From Bacillus cereus (GTDB lineage Bacteria; Bacillota; Bacilli; Bacillales; Bacillaceae_G), in contig NZ_NUOT01000024.1 in NCBI RefSeq assembly GCF_002584535.1, positions 1 through 64,000 on the forward strand: a stretch of DNA of 64,000 nucleotides, in the 5' to 3' direction. A program made the position numbers and the translations under genes. The notes beneath the pieces were generated by a model. It saw nothing but the letters and a program-made list of their open reading frames with translations, had not been told where the DNA came from and did not search any database. The first letter of the stretch is position 1. Each line of letters begins with the position of its first letter. This document shows, piece after piece, positions 1 through 7,952 of this stretch.

Positions 1-71
1 TGATACAGTTGAACCATTTGGTGTTTAAATTCTGCTGTAAAGGTTCTTCTTTCTCTTTTATTTTTCGTCAT
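1..71 (-). CDS. IS3-family transposase OrfA, N-terminal fragment
   Basis: Only the first 23 codons are in the window. They read MTKNKRERRTFTAEFK and onward, the typical beginning of IS3/IS150-type OrfA, whose N-terminal helix-turn-helix binds the element ends. The ATG at 71 is preceded by a good GAGGAG ribosome-binding site. OrfA and OrfB normally form a fusion transposase by programmed frameshifting; that part cannot be seen here. Confidence 0.8.
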   Translation of the reverse strand, partial: MTKNKRERRTFTAEFKHQMVQLY

Positions 72-134
72 AGTAGATTCTCCTCTAATATATTAGTTGT
101 AGTCTACTTGACCTTAATTTTTTTGTCTAGTTCA
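1..134 (-). mobile_element. 5' end of an IS3-family insertion sequence (partial)
   Basis: The first bases, read on the minus strand, hold the start of an IS3-type OrfA and its leader. The foreign sequence appears to end at about position 134, with TGAACTAGAC read inward as the probable terminal sequence, because from about 137 onward the plus strand carries an open primase reading frame with no start codon of its own. IS3 elements end in TG...CA and make 3-4 bp target duplications, so GTG or GTGT at 135-138 is the likely duplicated target. The rest of the element lies outside the window. The exact boundary is inferred. Confidence 0.7.
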
Positions 135-136
135 GT

Positions 137-1141
137 GTAGCCTATCCAAGTTATGTCAATGCTAACTACAGGTCTGAACGATTAGAAGGAAAAACTTTCT
201 TAAAGTTTATTAATCAATGCACAAATGGTGACTTAGAAAAGATTGAATTACTGCAACAGTGCATGGGGTACTTGTTATCCTACTACACTACAGCCAAGAA
301 ATGGTTTGTATTTATTGGACAACCTAATACAGGTAAGAGTACATTACTTGACGTTATTACTGAGATAGTGGGGGGAGAGTATACTAGTGCAGTTTCGTTA
401 CATCAACTAAATCAAAGATTTATGACTGCAGAATTATTTAATGTAAGACTGAACATATCTGGGGAGTTAAATGAAGGTGAGCTGAAAGACATAGATGTAT
501 TAAAAAAAATCACTGGAAATGATGTATTAATGGGTGAAAGAAAAGGAAAAGATCCTTTCTTCTTTACTAATAAATGTAAGCTTCTGTTCGCTGGAAATCA
601 AATGCCAAGTCTTCGTAAATTGGATAGTACAACAGCATTTATTGATCGAATTGTATTTGTGGTTTTTAACAACACTATTCCTAAACAGGAAAGAGATTAT
701 GGTTTGAAAGACAAACTGCTAAACGAAAGAGACTTTATTGTGAGATGGGCTATTGAGGGGGTTAAAAGATTGGTAAAGAATAATTTTGTTTTCCCAGATT
801 GTGAGGACTCTATTCAATTTAAGAATCAATACGTAAAAGAAATAAATAACGTTTCCGAGTTTGTAAGGGATTTATGTGTGCTGGAACCATACGATAAAAA
901 TATAAGGGTTCATAAGAAAGATTTATTTAATGCCTATTTAAAGTACTGTAAAGATAATTGCTCAAAAGTGTTAAGTAAGTCTGAATTTTTTCAGGAAATC
1001 TGCAAATTAAATGTTGAACCTAAGAAGTTTAGATTGAACGGATCAAATCCTCTCGAAGGATATGAAGGCTTAGCCTTACTATCACAATTAAATATTAATG
1101 ATAGAATCCCTGACAATCGATTGGAGTTTTGGAAGGAATAA
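137..1141 (+). pseudogene. Phage/plasmid SF3 primase-helicase, 5' end removed by IS insertion
   Basis: The frame is open from the IS boundary to the stop at 1141. An ORF caller would begin it at ATG 263, but the codons upstream in the same frame (about 42 of them) read like the D5_N region of P4/D5-type primases, so the gene continues upstream and has been cut. The Walker A motif GQPNTGKST (codons at about 317-343) is followed by the SF3 helicase core and a C-terminal winged-helix-like region. Such proteins start replication of phages, plasmids and integrative elements. With the primase domain missing it is probably non-functional. It belongs with the integrase at 2353-3531. Confidence 0.85.
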
Positions 1142-1664
1142 AGCAACCTTTTCATTCTTGAATGCTAACGGGGGATAACTAAGCTATTGTGAGTCTGCTT
1201 ATAAGCATCTTATCCCCTCAATGTATTAAAATAATAACCTTTGTATCATAGATTCATAATTTACATTAGTTACTTCTTCTTCTATTAAAATTGTATGTAG
1301 TAAGGCCATCTGATAAAGGTGGAAGGATTGTCTCTACAATGAGAAGAGGAAGAGTTCGATGCTTCACAAGAAAATGTTAATTTTACCATAAAAATACAAT
1401 TAGGATACTTTTATATAAATTATACAAAGAATTTTAAAAATTTATCTACATTTTCTACATTTTAGATGAAAACCACATATTTTAAGGATTCAAAGAACTA
1501 ATAAGTGTAGAATTTGCCTCGAAAAATTATCAACAAAAATTCTACAAGCACTACGGCAAGAAGATGGTACTAGTGGTTTTATGATGCTGGTAAATTTCTA
1601 CTAGTCATTTATATATTATAAATCAAAGTAAGGGAAATTGTTATACAGAAAAGGAGTTAATACT
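1142..1664. other. Non-coding part of the integrated element, with one inverted repeat
   Basis: This 520-base AT-rich stretch has no convincing gene. Just after the primase stop, GGGGATAA at 1171-1178 is matched by TTATCCCC at 1210-1217, with a shorter AAGC/GCTT pair between the arms. This could be a terminator without a T-run, or a binding or origin site of the element. The remainder looks like decayed element DNA. Confidence 0.4.
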
Positions 1665-1742
1665 ACGAAACAGTTAGATCAATACCCGGAAGTATTAAAT
1701 GTAAGTGACATTCAAAAAGTTTTAGGTATCGGTAGATGGTAG
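1665..1742 (+). pseudogene. Decayed excisionase-like helix-turn-helix gene
   Basis: A good AAGGAG site at 1651-1656 leads to an ACG codon where a start would be expected, followed by a frame reading KQLDQYPEVLNVSDIQKVLG and then a stop at 1740-1742. This matches the N-terminal part of MerR/excisionase-type helix-turn-helix proteins common in Bacillus phages. The start codon appears mutated from ATG to ACG and the frame breaks where the second helix should continue. An intact protein of the same general type follows at 1783. Confidence 0.55.
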
Positions 1743-1782
1743 GAGCTACTTTTATTTGAAAAATATGTGAGGTGTGATCAGA

Positions 1783-1962
1783 ATGAATAGGCAAACACTT
1801 AATGTTCAGGAAATAGCAAATTATATTGGAGTATCAAGGGATTTAATATATAAAATGGTTCGTACGAATGAAATTCCTTTTATCCGAATTGGAAAAAGGT
1901 TGCTTTTCAGAAAGGAAAGTATTGACAAATGGTTACTTAGCCAAGAATTGGGTAATTGTTAA
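1783..1962 (+). CDS. Excisionase-family DNA-binding protein
   Basis: A 59-residue protein made almost entirely of a winged helix-turn-helix of the excisionase (HTH_17) type: TLNVQEIANYIGVSRDLIYK followed by EIPFIRIGKRLLFRKESID. Such proteins bend DNA to direct excision by a tyrosine integrase, or act as small regulators. GTG 1774 is a possible earlier start, but the GAGGTG site at 1769-1774 is correctly spaced for ATG 1783. It lies about 390 bases upstream of the integrase gene, which fits an Xis role; that role is inferred. Confidence 0.75.
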   Translation: MNRQTLNVQEIANYIGVSRDLIYKMVRTNEIPFIRIGKRLLFRKESIDKWLLSQELGNC

Positions 1963-1987
1963 TTAGAGAATATGCAAGGAATTGAAA

Positions 1988-2185
1988 ATGAATTTACAGA
2001 ACTTTGTTTACTCTGATAAAAGAAATTTTAAAAATCTAAGTAACACAAAAGATATAAATGATAAAGGGCAGTATTCATGGAAGAAGTTCTTCCGTTATGC
2101 TGTCCTTTATACTAAATCAGAGTTTAAGTTTTTTTATTCGGGCAGGATGAAGGATTTAACAAGATTGCTAAATGTTTTGGGTTAA
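1988..2185 (+). CDS. Hypothetical protein of the integrated element (doubtful)
   Basis: A 65-residue open frame with an AAGGAATT sequence a few bases before ATG 1988. It is Lys/Phe/Asn-rich with no recognisable domain. It lies between the excisionase-like gene and the integrase. It could be a real small element protein, a remnant of a longer replication-initiator gene, or chance. Confidence 0.3.
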   Translation: MNLQNFVYSDKRNFKNLSNTKDINDKGQYSWKKFFRYAVLYTKSEFKFFYSGRMKDLTRLLNVLG

Positions 2186-2352
2186 AATTCCTATGATTTG
2201 AAAAAGTTCGTTCAATTCATTTTGTAAATTTAATAGGGGATTTTGATAACTATTTGTATGTGAAAAAGTTCCAGAATACTGATGCTAAAAGGCTTTTTCT
2301 GTAAACGAAAATATGAGTATTTAGAAAAAATGTAGAGGAGGAAAACCCTAAT

Positions 2353-3531
2353 ATGGCAGGAAGCATAGAGAAGCGCGGGAAGGATTCATGGCGGCTTACC
2401 GTACCGTTAGGATATGATCAAAATGGGAAGCAAATTAAGAAAAGGAAAACAGTTAAAGCTTCAGGTATACGAGAAGCAAAGAAGCTTTTAACCCAGTTTG
2501 AAGCAGAAATTTTAGCAGGAGAGTATATAGATCCCCAAAACATACGGTTGGCAGATTTTATTCTGGAATGGCGATCTAAGTACGCTGTGGGAGAGCTTTC
2601 GCCCGCAACATTAGCAAGGTATGACCAAATCATTAAAGGAAGAATTCTCCCGGAGTTTGGTCATATGAAATTGGATAAAGTGAAGCCGTTACAAATTCTA
2701 GGCTTCTTAGAAAAGCTTAAACAAGACGGTGCAAGAGGAGATAGCAAATCAGGAGGGTTATCTTCAGGATCTATTCAATATCATCACCGAGTCTTAAAAA
2801 ACATTTTTTCACGAGCTGTAGAATGGCAATTAATTAAAGATAACCCAGTAGCCGGTGTGAAAAAGCCGAAAGTGACACAAGCAAAGACAGAAGTGTACAA
2901 CAAGCAAGACATTAAATTCCTCCTTATGGGATTAGAGAAAGAGTCTGTCATGTGGCAAATACTCATTAAGATGGCACTCACTACAGGAATGAGGAGGGGG
3001 GAACTACTAGGATTAGAATGGGAGCATATCGATTTAAGTGATGGTGTTGTATCAGTAGAGCAGACGCTCAATTATACAAAGGATAAGGGATATTTCATAA
3101 AAGAGCCGAAGACTAGGAATTCCGTAAGAAAGCTTTCCTTGCCCAAACCCTTATTGAACGAGTTAAAAAAGTATAGAATCGTATACTTGGAGAACCGTAT
3201 GAAAATGGATGATATGTGGAAAGAAGGAGAGCATTTCTTTCTGTTCACAGCTATAGATGGCAAGCCGTTAAATCCAAGCAGCGTGTATACGTGGTGGGGA
3301 AGGTTTATCAAGAAAAATAATCTGCCTTATATCCGTTTTCATGATTTACGACATACGTCAGCTACACTGCTTATTAACGAAGGCGCTCATATGAAGACCA
3401 TCAGTAATCGTTTAGGTCATGCAAGCATTAGTACGACAATGAATATATATGGCCATGCGCTTAAAGAAGCAGACCAAAAGGCTGCAGATATGTTTAATCA
3501 TTTGTTTGATGAAGAAGAGAAAAAGGCATAA
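2353..3531 (+). CDS. int: Tyrosine recombinase / phage-type integrase
   Basis: A 392-residue site-specific integrase with the usual three parts: an arm-binding N-terminal domain (about 1-55), a SAM-like core-binding domain (about 60-165) and the catalytic domain (about 180-380). The catalytic signatures are visible: Arg in TGMRRGELLGL near residue 214, HDLRH near 330, LGHAS near 355 and the nucleophilic Tyr in MNIYGHAL near 365. Start ATG 2353 has a strong GAGGAGG site. Length and motifs look intact. The gene ends 180 bases from the 3' end of a tRNA-Val gene, the classical arrangement after integration into a tRNA. Confidence 0.95.
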   Translation: MAGSIEKRGKDSWRLTVPLGYDQNGKQIKKRKTVKASGIREAKKLLTQFEAEILAGEYIDPQNIRLADFILEWRSKYAVGELSPATLARYDQIIKGRILPEFGHMKLDKVKPLQILGFLEKLKQDGARGDSKSGGLSSGSIQYHHRVLKNIFSRAVEWQLIKDNPVAGVKKPKVTQAKTEVYNKQDIKFLLMGLEKESVMWQILIKMALTTGMRRGELLGLEWEHIDLSDGVVSVEQTLNYTKDKGYFIKEPKTRNSVRKLSLPKPLLNELKKYRIVYLENRMKMDDMWKEGEHFFLFTAIDGKPLNPSSVYTWWGRFIKKNNLPYIRFHDLRHTSATLLINEGAHMKTISNRLGHASISTTMNIYGHALKEADQKAADMFNHLFDEEEKKA

Positions 3532-3672
3532 TTCCTGACTTGAGGAGGGAAAAATTCTAAACTGTATCAGTTTTATTTGTTTGATTAAGCTCTAATTGAT
3601 AGAGTTAAACCCCAAAATAAACCCCAACCATCTGTACTAGATAAAATCCAAATATCTGTTATAACGATAAAA

Positions 3673-3699
3673 CCCTTGAAACACAAGTGGTTTCAAGGG
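3673..3699 (-). terminator. Hairpin downstream of tRNA-Val
   Basis: CCCTTGAAAC and GTTTCAAGGG form a 10-bp stem with a 7-base loop. On the minus strand it is followed by GTTTTAT, so it can end the leftward tRNA transcript. It may also stop the rightward integrase message. Confidence 0.7.
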
Positions 3700-3709
3700 T
3701 CTGTATTAA

Positions 3710-3782
3710 TGATCCCGACTGGGTTCGAACCAGCGACCTCCACCCTGTCAAGGTGGCGCTCTCCCTGCTGAGCTACGGGATC
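3710..3782 (-). tRNA. tRNA-Val (anticodon GAC)
   Basis: A complete 73-base cloverleaf on the minus strand. The acceptor stem GATCCCG/CGGGATC pairs fully with discriminator A; the D arm is GCTC/GAGC, the anticodon stem CCACC/GGTGG encloses the loop TTGACAG, and the T arm contains TTCGAAC. The anticodon GAC reads GUC valine codons. CCA is not encoded. The gene is the probable attachment site of the element to its left, since its 3' end faces the integrase. Confidence 0.95.
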
Positions 3783-4084
3783 ATGATGAAAAAGTTTCTT
3801 TTTGATATATCTGATAATTCTGTTAGGTTGATTATACAAAATTAAGTGGCACCTTACAATAGTTTTTAACTACAATATTAAAAATGGAATTTGATAGAAT
3901 ACCACGCCTATATTTTATTGAAGGCACATTTTCATGTAGTTTAATAGTAAATAAGCGAATGATTTACTCATAAAGTTGAAGGGATTTTTCGCCTTTTATC
4001 AGATTGAGTAGTAGTTTTATCCTATAATGTGATTTGAAATTGATATAATTTAAAATAGGGGATAATTTGAAGGGGGGTGTCACT
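3783..4084. other. AT-rich intergenic region
   Basis: About 300 bases between the tRNA gene and the next plus-strand gene. I see no gene or strong hairpin. It must contain the promoter of tRNA-Val on the minus strand, since the gene is transcribed leftward, and the promoter of the gene at 4085. Confidence 0.4.
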
Positions 4085-4630
4085 TTGTTTAGAAGGAGTG
4101 GAGAATGGACTGTTTTTGTTATGGGTGGGCTTGTTTTAAGTGGATTGATATTTGGTAGCATTATGTTTTTTACTAAAACAGATAAGGCAGAAATGAAAGC
4201 TGAGGAAACTGAGCAAATCGAAGAGGTAGATAAATCAAAAGATATTGGAATGAAGATAAGAGAAATGCATAGTGATTTAAATTCGATTACAGGTTGGGAA
4301 AGACATGAGAATTTTGAGAAGACGGATGCTCCAGCTTGGGAAGAGAATGAATCGGGATTCAAGTTAATTGATACCACTTTAATAGAAGCTGCTTCATTGT
4401 CTAAAGGCAATTTAAAGGAAGATTTAGAACGAGCTAGAATATTGCTTCGTATTTCAATTCAAAATCATGATACAACAGCTTTAGTATATGTTCACCGTAT
4501 TTTACACGATCTTGATATCGGACAGAACAGATTGCAATCGAGAGATGTGTTTAACAGTGCGAAAGCTGGTGCTGGTGATGCTAGTGCGATACCTGCATAT
4601 GATGATTATATTAAGCAACATAGCAAGTAA
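4085..4630 (+). CDS. Hypothetical single-pass membrane protein
   Basis: I do not recognise this 181-residue protein. Residues about 8-28 form one hydrophobic segment, followed by an acidic linker and a soluble, mostly helical C-terminal part rich in charged residues, probably outside the cell. TTG 4085 is preferred because the AAGGGGGG site at 4070-4077 is 7 bases away, whereas the in-frame TTG at 4067 lies inside that site. It stands alone between a tRNA gene and a small conserved-looking gene. Confidence 0.65.
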   Translation: MFRRSGEWTVFVMGGLVLSGLIFGSIMFFTKTDKAEMKAEETEQIEEVDKSKDIGMKIREMHSDLNSITGWERHENFEKTDAPAWEENESGFKLIDTTLIEAASLSKGNLKEDLERARILLRISIQNHDTTALVYVHRILHDLDIGQNRLQSRDVFNSAKAGAGDASAIPAYDDYIKQHSK

Positions 4631-4748
4631 ATATAAAATTTATATTTGTTTTGGTAGGATCTTCTTTTTACAATTTCGTGGAAATAGGGTATAACAGAAA
4701 TAGAAAATAGATTTATAAATACATTATAGATTAAAGAGGTATATACAA

Positions 4749-4976
4749 ATGGTAAGAAAATCTTTCAAGATGCGTGTACCCAGAAATAGAACGATTTCAA
4801 TCAATGGTGCGATTCTTGATGTTGATGTCTCTCATGATGAGTTTTTAGATGAGTTTATTGAATGGATAGATTCAAAAGGGTGGTCTTTTATGGGAATGAC
4901 CGATGAGATTACAGAAGAGGAAGCCGGGAATAATTTAATAGATTTATTGGCCGATGAGAAGGATAAGAAAGAATGA
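4749..4976 (+). CDS. Small acidic hypothetical protein
   Basis: A 75-residue protein with an AAAGAGGT ribosome-binding site before ATG 4749. The N-terminal half is basic with beta-strand character; the C-terminal half is acidic and helical. It has no signal peptide or membrane segment. I cannot assign a family. It precedes the carboxypeptidase gene by 150 bases and is probably transcribed separately. Confidence 0.6.
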   Translation: MVRKSFKMRVPRNRTISINGAILDVDVSHDEFLDEFIEWIDSKGWSFMGMTDEITEEEAGNNLIDLLADEKDKKE

Positions 4977-5130
4977 GTCCTTCTTATTTTTATTCGTATG
5001 ATTATGTCTTTCTATGTAAAATTATGATATAGTGAACAATGGTAATTGAGTTTCCATTTTAATACCAATTTCATGTCGGATTGGTAGAATTAGTATATAA
5101 GGCAAAAGAAAATAGAAGAGGGAGAGTCAT

Positions 5131-6411
5131 ATGGTAAATTGTAAGAAAATTATGGTTTTTATGGTGGTGATGTGTGTCTTCTTTTTAACACCTATGACAT
5201 TGTACGCCGAAACTGGTACTGGGGCGGTGCCGACACCAACACCAACACCGACACCTGGTCCGAATGTATTTGGTCAATTTGCAGTTTCAATTGATGCGAA
5301 AACAGGGGATGTTTTGTACGACAAAAATGCATATCAACGTGCATTTCCGGCAAGTATGACGAAAGTGTTGACGGCTATATTATTAATGGAGCATGCGAAG
5401 CCAGAGGATCAATTTACGTTTTCACAACTTACATTAGATCAGGAAAAGAGTAATTATCAACTTGAATTTCAAGTAGGTGAAACAATCGATCGTAATACAG
5501 CGCTAACAGTTTTAATGGTATTAAGTGCAAATGATGTTGCGTATGCGATTGGTGAACGGATTGGCGGAAGCATAGAAAACTTTTCGAAGATGATGAATGA
5601 GAAAGCGAAGCAGTTAGGGGCAAAGGATAGTCATTTTATAACGCCGAATGGCTTACATGATCCGAATCATTATACGACGGCATATGATATGGCAATGATC
5701 ACAAGAGGGGCTCAGCAATATCCTGAAATTTTACAAGCTATGAATACGAAACGGACAACGGTTACTACGTCTAGACAAACGGTTTCTATTTTTAATAAAG
5801 CGAATTATTTTGAAAATCCACATAGTATTGGCGGAAAAACAGGTTTTACAAATGAAGCTCGCAATACGCTTGTATTATTAAATGAGAAAGATGGTAACCG
5901 TATTGTTAATGTTGTGATGGCATCACAAAAACCAGAAATTTACGAAGATATGCGTCAAATTGCGGATCATTCCTTTTCGCAATTTGCGAAGCAAATGGTG
6001 ATAGATAAAAATAATTGGCATCAGAAGGCAACGTATTTAGATAAAGACATAGATTGTGAACTAGAACAAAGTGCGGAGTTTATGTTAAAGAAAGATGAAG
6101 GAAAAAATGTTAAAACTGTTTTTCGAACTACTCCTATTGAGAAAAGCACATTGTATCAAAATGGAATTCACCGTGGTGAAGTAGTTGGAACAGTTGATGT
6201 TACAAAAAATAATCAAACAATAGGCAGTATTAATGTTCTTTCTAAAGAAGATGTTACATTTGCAATGCCGAAAACAAATATAAAACCAGCTGAACCTAAG
6301 TATCCTTTTGGATGGATGATAGGTATTGGAGCTGGAATTATTAGTTTAATGATAATCGGTTTATATGTGGTAAGACGGACTAAAAAGAAAGCGGCTTCAG
6401 AAGTGAAATAG
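5131..6411 (+). CDS. Serine-type D-Ala-D-Ala carboxypeptidase (low-molecular-mass PBP, DacF/PBP5-like)
   Basis: A 426-residue exported peptidoglycan enzyme that trims the terminal D-Ala from stem pentapeptides. It has a signal peptide (about 1-27), a short Thr-Pro repeat linker (about 34-45), and the three active-site motifs of the S11 family: SMTK at about 75, SAN at about 132 and KTG at about 236. A C-terminal PBP5_C-like domain follows, then a membrane segment near 395-415 with a Lys/Arg-rich cytoplasmic tail, so it is anchored at the C terminus. ATG 5131 has a GAGGGAGAG site. It directly precedes the biofilm locus but has its own terminator. Confidence 0.93.
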   Translation: MVNCKKIMVFMVVMCVFFLTPMTLYAETGTGAVPTPTPTPTPGPNVFGQFAVSIDAKTGDVLYDKNAYQRAFPASMTKVLTAILLMEHAKPEDQFTFSQLTLDQEKSNYQLEFQVGETIDRNTALTVLMVLSANDVAYAIGERIGGSIENFSKMMNEKAKQLGAKDSHFITPNGLHDPNHYTTAYDMAMITRGAQQYPEILQAMNTKRTTVTTSRQTVSIFNKANYFENPHSIGGKTGFTNEARNTLVLLNEKDGNRIVNVVMASQKPEIYEDMRQIADHSFSQFAKQMVIDKNNWHQKATYLDKDIDCELEQSAEFMLKKDEGKNVKTVFRTTPIEKSTLYQNGIHRGEVVGTVDVTKNNQTIGSINVLSKEDVTFAMPKTNIKPAEPKYPFGWMIGIGAGIISLMIIGLYVVRRTKKKAASEVK

Positions 6412-6436
6412 GCAATGATCAATTGCCTATTTTTTA
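6408..6436 (+). terminator. Terminator after the carboxypeptidase gene
   Basis: ATAGGCAAT and ATTGCCTAT form a stem around GATC, directly followed by a T-run. It overlaps the stop codon of the gene. Confidence 0.85.
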
Positions 6437-6473
6437 TTGTGTTTTTTGTTCGTTCATTATAGTATTAATTTAA

Positions 6474-6489
6474 GTTCTCTGTTAAGAAC
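6474..6489 (+). promoter_or_regulatory. SinR-type operator upstream of sipW
   Basis: GTTCTCT followed three bases later by AAGAAC gives two inverted half-sites of the SinR consensus GTTCTYT. It lies about 60 bases upstream of sipW, where binding would block transcription of sipW-tasA. The SinR assignment is by motif only. Confidence 0.65.
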
Positions 6490-6546
6490 GGCTTAGGATA
6501 TCCTAGTTTTTACGTACATATACATAATAAAGAGGAGGAGATACGG

Positions 6547-7122
6547 GTGAAACTAGTTTGGAAGATTATTAGTAACGTCATCTCATTTGTTTTATTTGCG
6601 TTGATGGTTTGCTTGGCGTTTGTTGTTATTTCATCCAAAGCAAGCGGCGGGGATCCGACTGTAATGGGATATCAATTTAAAACGGTACTATCTGGATCAA
6701 TGGAACCAACATTTTTAACAGGATCAATTATTGCGATTGAACCAACGAAAGATGGATCTAAATATAAAAAAGGTGATGTAATTACTTTTAAAGAAGATGA
6801 GAAAAAAATTGTAACTCACCGTATTATTGGTGTGAAAAATGCAAATGGGAAAGTCATGTATGAAACAAAGGGTGACAATAATAATGGGCCAGATTTAAAA
6901 CCAGTCTTAGCGGAAAATGTTATTGGAAAATATGCAGATATTACAGTTCCATATGTAGGATACTTGTTAAGTTATGCGAGTTCAAAAGCAGGAGCTGCCT
7001 TACTATTAATTATTCCAGGTGTATGTTTACTCATGTATTCTGTTATTACTATTTTCAGTGCAATTCGCAGCATTGATAATGAAAAGAAAAATAAATCTAC
7101 AGATGTTGGACAATCCGTGTAA
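6547..7122 (+). CDS. sipW: Type I signal peptidase SipW (ER-type)
   Basis: A 191-residue membrane signal peptidase that processes TasA/CalY family precursors. An N-terminal membrane segment (about 8-30) is followed by the catalytic domain, with the nucleophile Ser in LSGSMEPT (residue 51) and His in VTHR (residue 91). The His in place of Lys is the hallmark of the ER/SipW class. A second hydrophobic segment (about 148-172) anchors the C terminus. GTG 6547 is well spaced from AGAGGAGGAG. It is followed 60 bases later by tasA, forming the sipW-tasA operon known in B. cereus. Confidence 0.95.
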   Translation: MKLVWKIISNVISFVLFALMVCLAFVVISSKASGGDPTVMGYQFKTVLSGSMEPTFLTGSIIAIEPTKDGSKYKKGDVITFKEDEKKIVTHRIIGVKNANGKVMYETKGDNNNGPDLKPVLAENVIGKYADITVPYVGYLLSYASSKAGAALLLIIPGVCLLMYSVITIFSAIRSIDNEKKNKSTDVGQSV

Positions 7123-7183
7123 TTCCGTTATTTTCTCTATTATAGAGATTATAAATATATAGATGTCATTGGGGGATATGGAC

Positions 7184-7771
7184 ATGACCTTAAAGAAAAA
7201 AATAGGAATGGGAATTACATCGGCAATTATGGGAGCTACCTTAATTGGAGTAGGAACATTTGCGTACTTTAGCGATAAAGAAGTCTCAAATAATACCTTT
7301 GCAGCTGGTACACTTGATTTAACTACAAATCCAACAGCAATTATTAATGTTAATAATCTTAAGCCTGGTGATACAATCGTACGTGATTTTGAATTGGTAA
7401 ACAGCGGAACATTAGATATTGAAAAAGTCTTATTAAACTCGGAATATATTGTGAAAGATGTGAAAGGTGATAATACTGAAGATTTTGGTAATCATATTAA
7501 GGTAACCATCTTAAAGAATACCGATAAAGGTCATAATATTATAAAGGAAAAGAAACTATCTGAATTAGTTGGGAAACCATTAATAATAGTGAATAATGAT
7601 GCACTTGCTGAAAAATTAGATGAAAAAGGTATTAAAGCTGGGAACAAAGACAAGTTTAAAGTGAAATTTGAGTTTGTGGATAATAAGAAAAATCAAAATC
7701 AATTCCAAGAGGATACACTTGAATTGAAATGGACATTTGATGCACAGCAAACAGCTGGTATAGAGAAGTAA
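7184..7771 (+). CDS. tasA: TasA/camelysin-family fibre protein (M73 family)
   Basis: A 195-residue secreted protein of the TasA/CalY family, which builds amyloid-like fibres in the biofilm matrix. It has the N-terminal signal TLKKKIGMG, the SipW-type cleavage region GTFAYFSDKE, the conserved block NNTFAAGTLDL and the C-terminal block EFVDN...LKWTFDA. ATG 7184 is chosen because TGGGGGAT at 7170-7177 is 6-7 bases away; ATGs at 7163 and 7178 are badly placed. It is closely related to CalY at 9883, but the middle part diverges. It sits directly after sipW, its processing enzyme. Confidence 0.92.
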   Translation: MTLKKKIGMGITSAIMGATLIGVGTFAYFSDKEVSNNTFAAGTLDLTTNPTAIINVNNLKPGDTIVRDFELVNSGTLDIEKVLLNSEYIVKDVKGDNTEDFGNHIKVTILKNTDKGHNIIKEKKLSELVGKPLIIVNNDALAEKLDEKGIKAGNKDKFKVKFEFVDNKKNQNQFQEDTLELKWTFDAQQTAGIEK

Positions 7772-7774
7772 TCA

Positions 7775-7809
7775 TAGGAGCAGGCTATCAGATTGATAGC
7801 CTGCTCCTA
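7775..7809 (+). terminator. Perfect 16-bp hairpin after tasA
   Basis: Two perfectly complementary 16-base arms enclose the 3-base loop GAT. No T-run follows immediately, so it may stabilise the 3' end of the sipW-tasA mRNA or attenuate rather than fully terminate. Confidence 0.7.
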
Positions 7810-7909
7810 CTATAGGTATTATTTTTGAACTAGTATACAAAAGTTATATATAACAAAAACAGGAAAATTTTCTATGATTTTCGGATTCTATTATTTATAA
7901 TGAAAGTAT

Positions 7910-7924
7910 GTTCTTTATAAAGAA
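7910..7924 (+). promoter_or_regulatory. SinR-type operator upstream of the DUF4047-like gene
   Basis: GTTCTTT at 7910-7916 lies within the palindrome TTCTTTATAAAGAA (7911-7924), 30 bases before the start codon. It matches the SinR half-site and its inverted copy, suggesting this gene is also SinR-controlled. Confidence 0.6.
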
Positions 7925-7952
7925 TCAGATACGAGTAATGGGAGAGGTTGGA

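Noticed and set aside
3964-4410. Minus-strand open frame opposite the 4085 gene
   Set aside because: No start signal or protein features; the plus-strand frame has a well-placed start and a coherent membrane protein.
5227-5262. Repeated ACACCAACACC-type sequence
   Set aside because: It encodes a Thr-Pro linker of the carboxypeptidase and is ordinary coding repetition, not a CRISPR or satellite.
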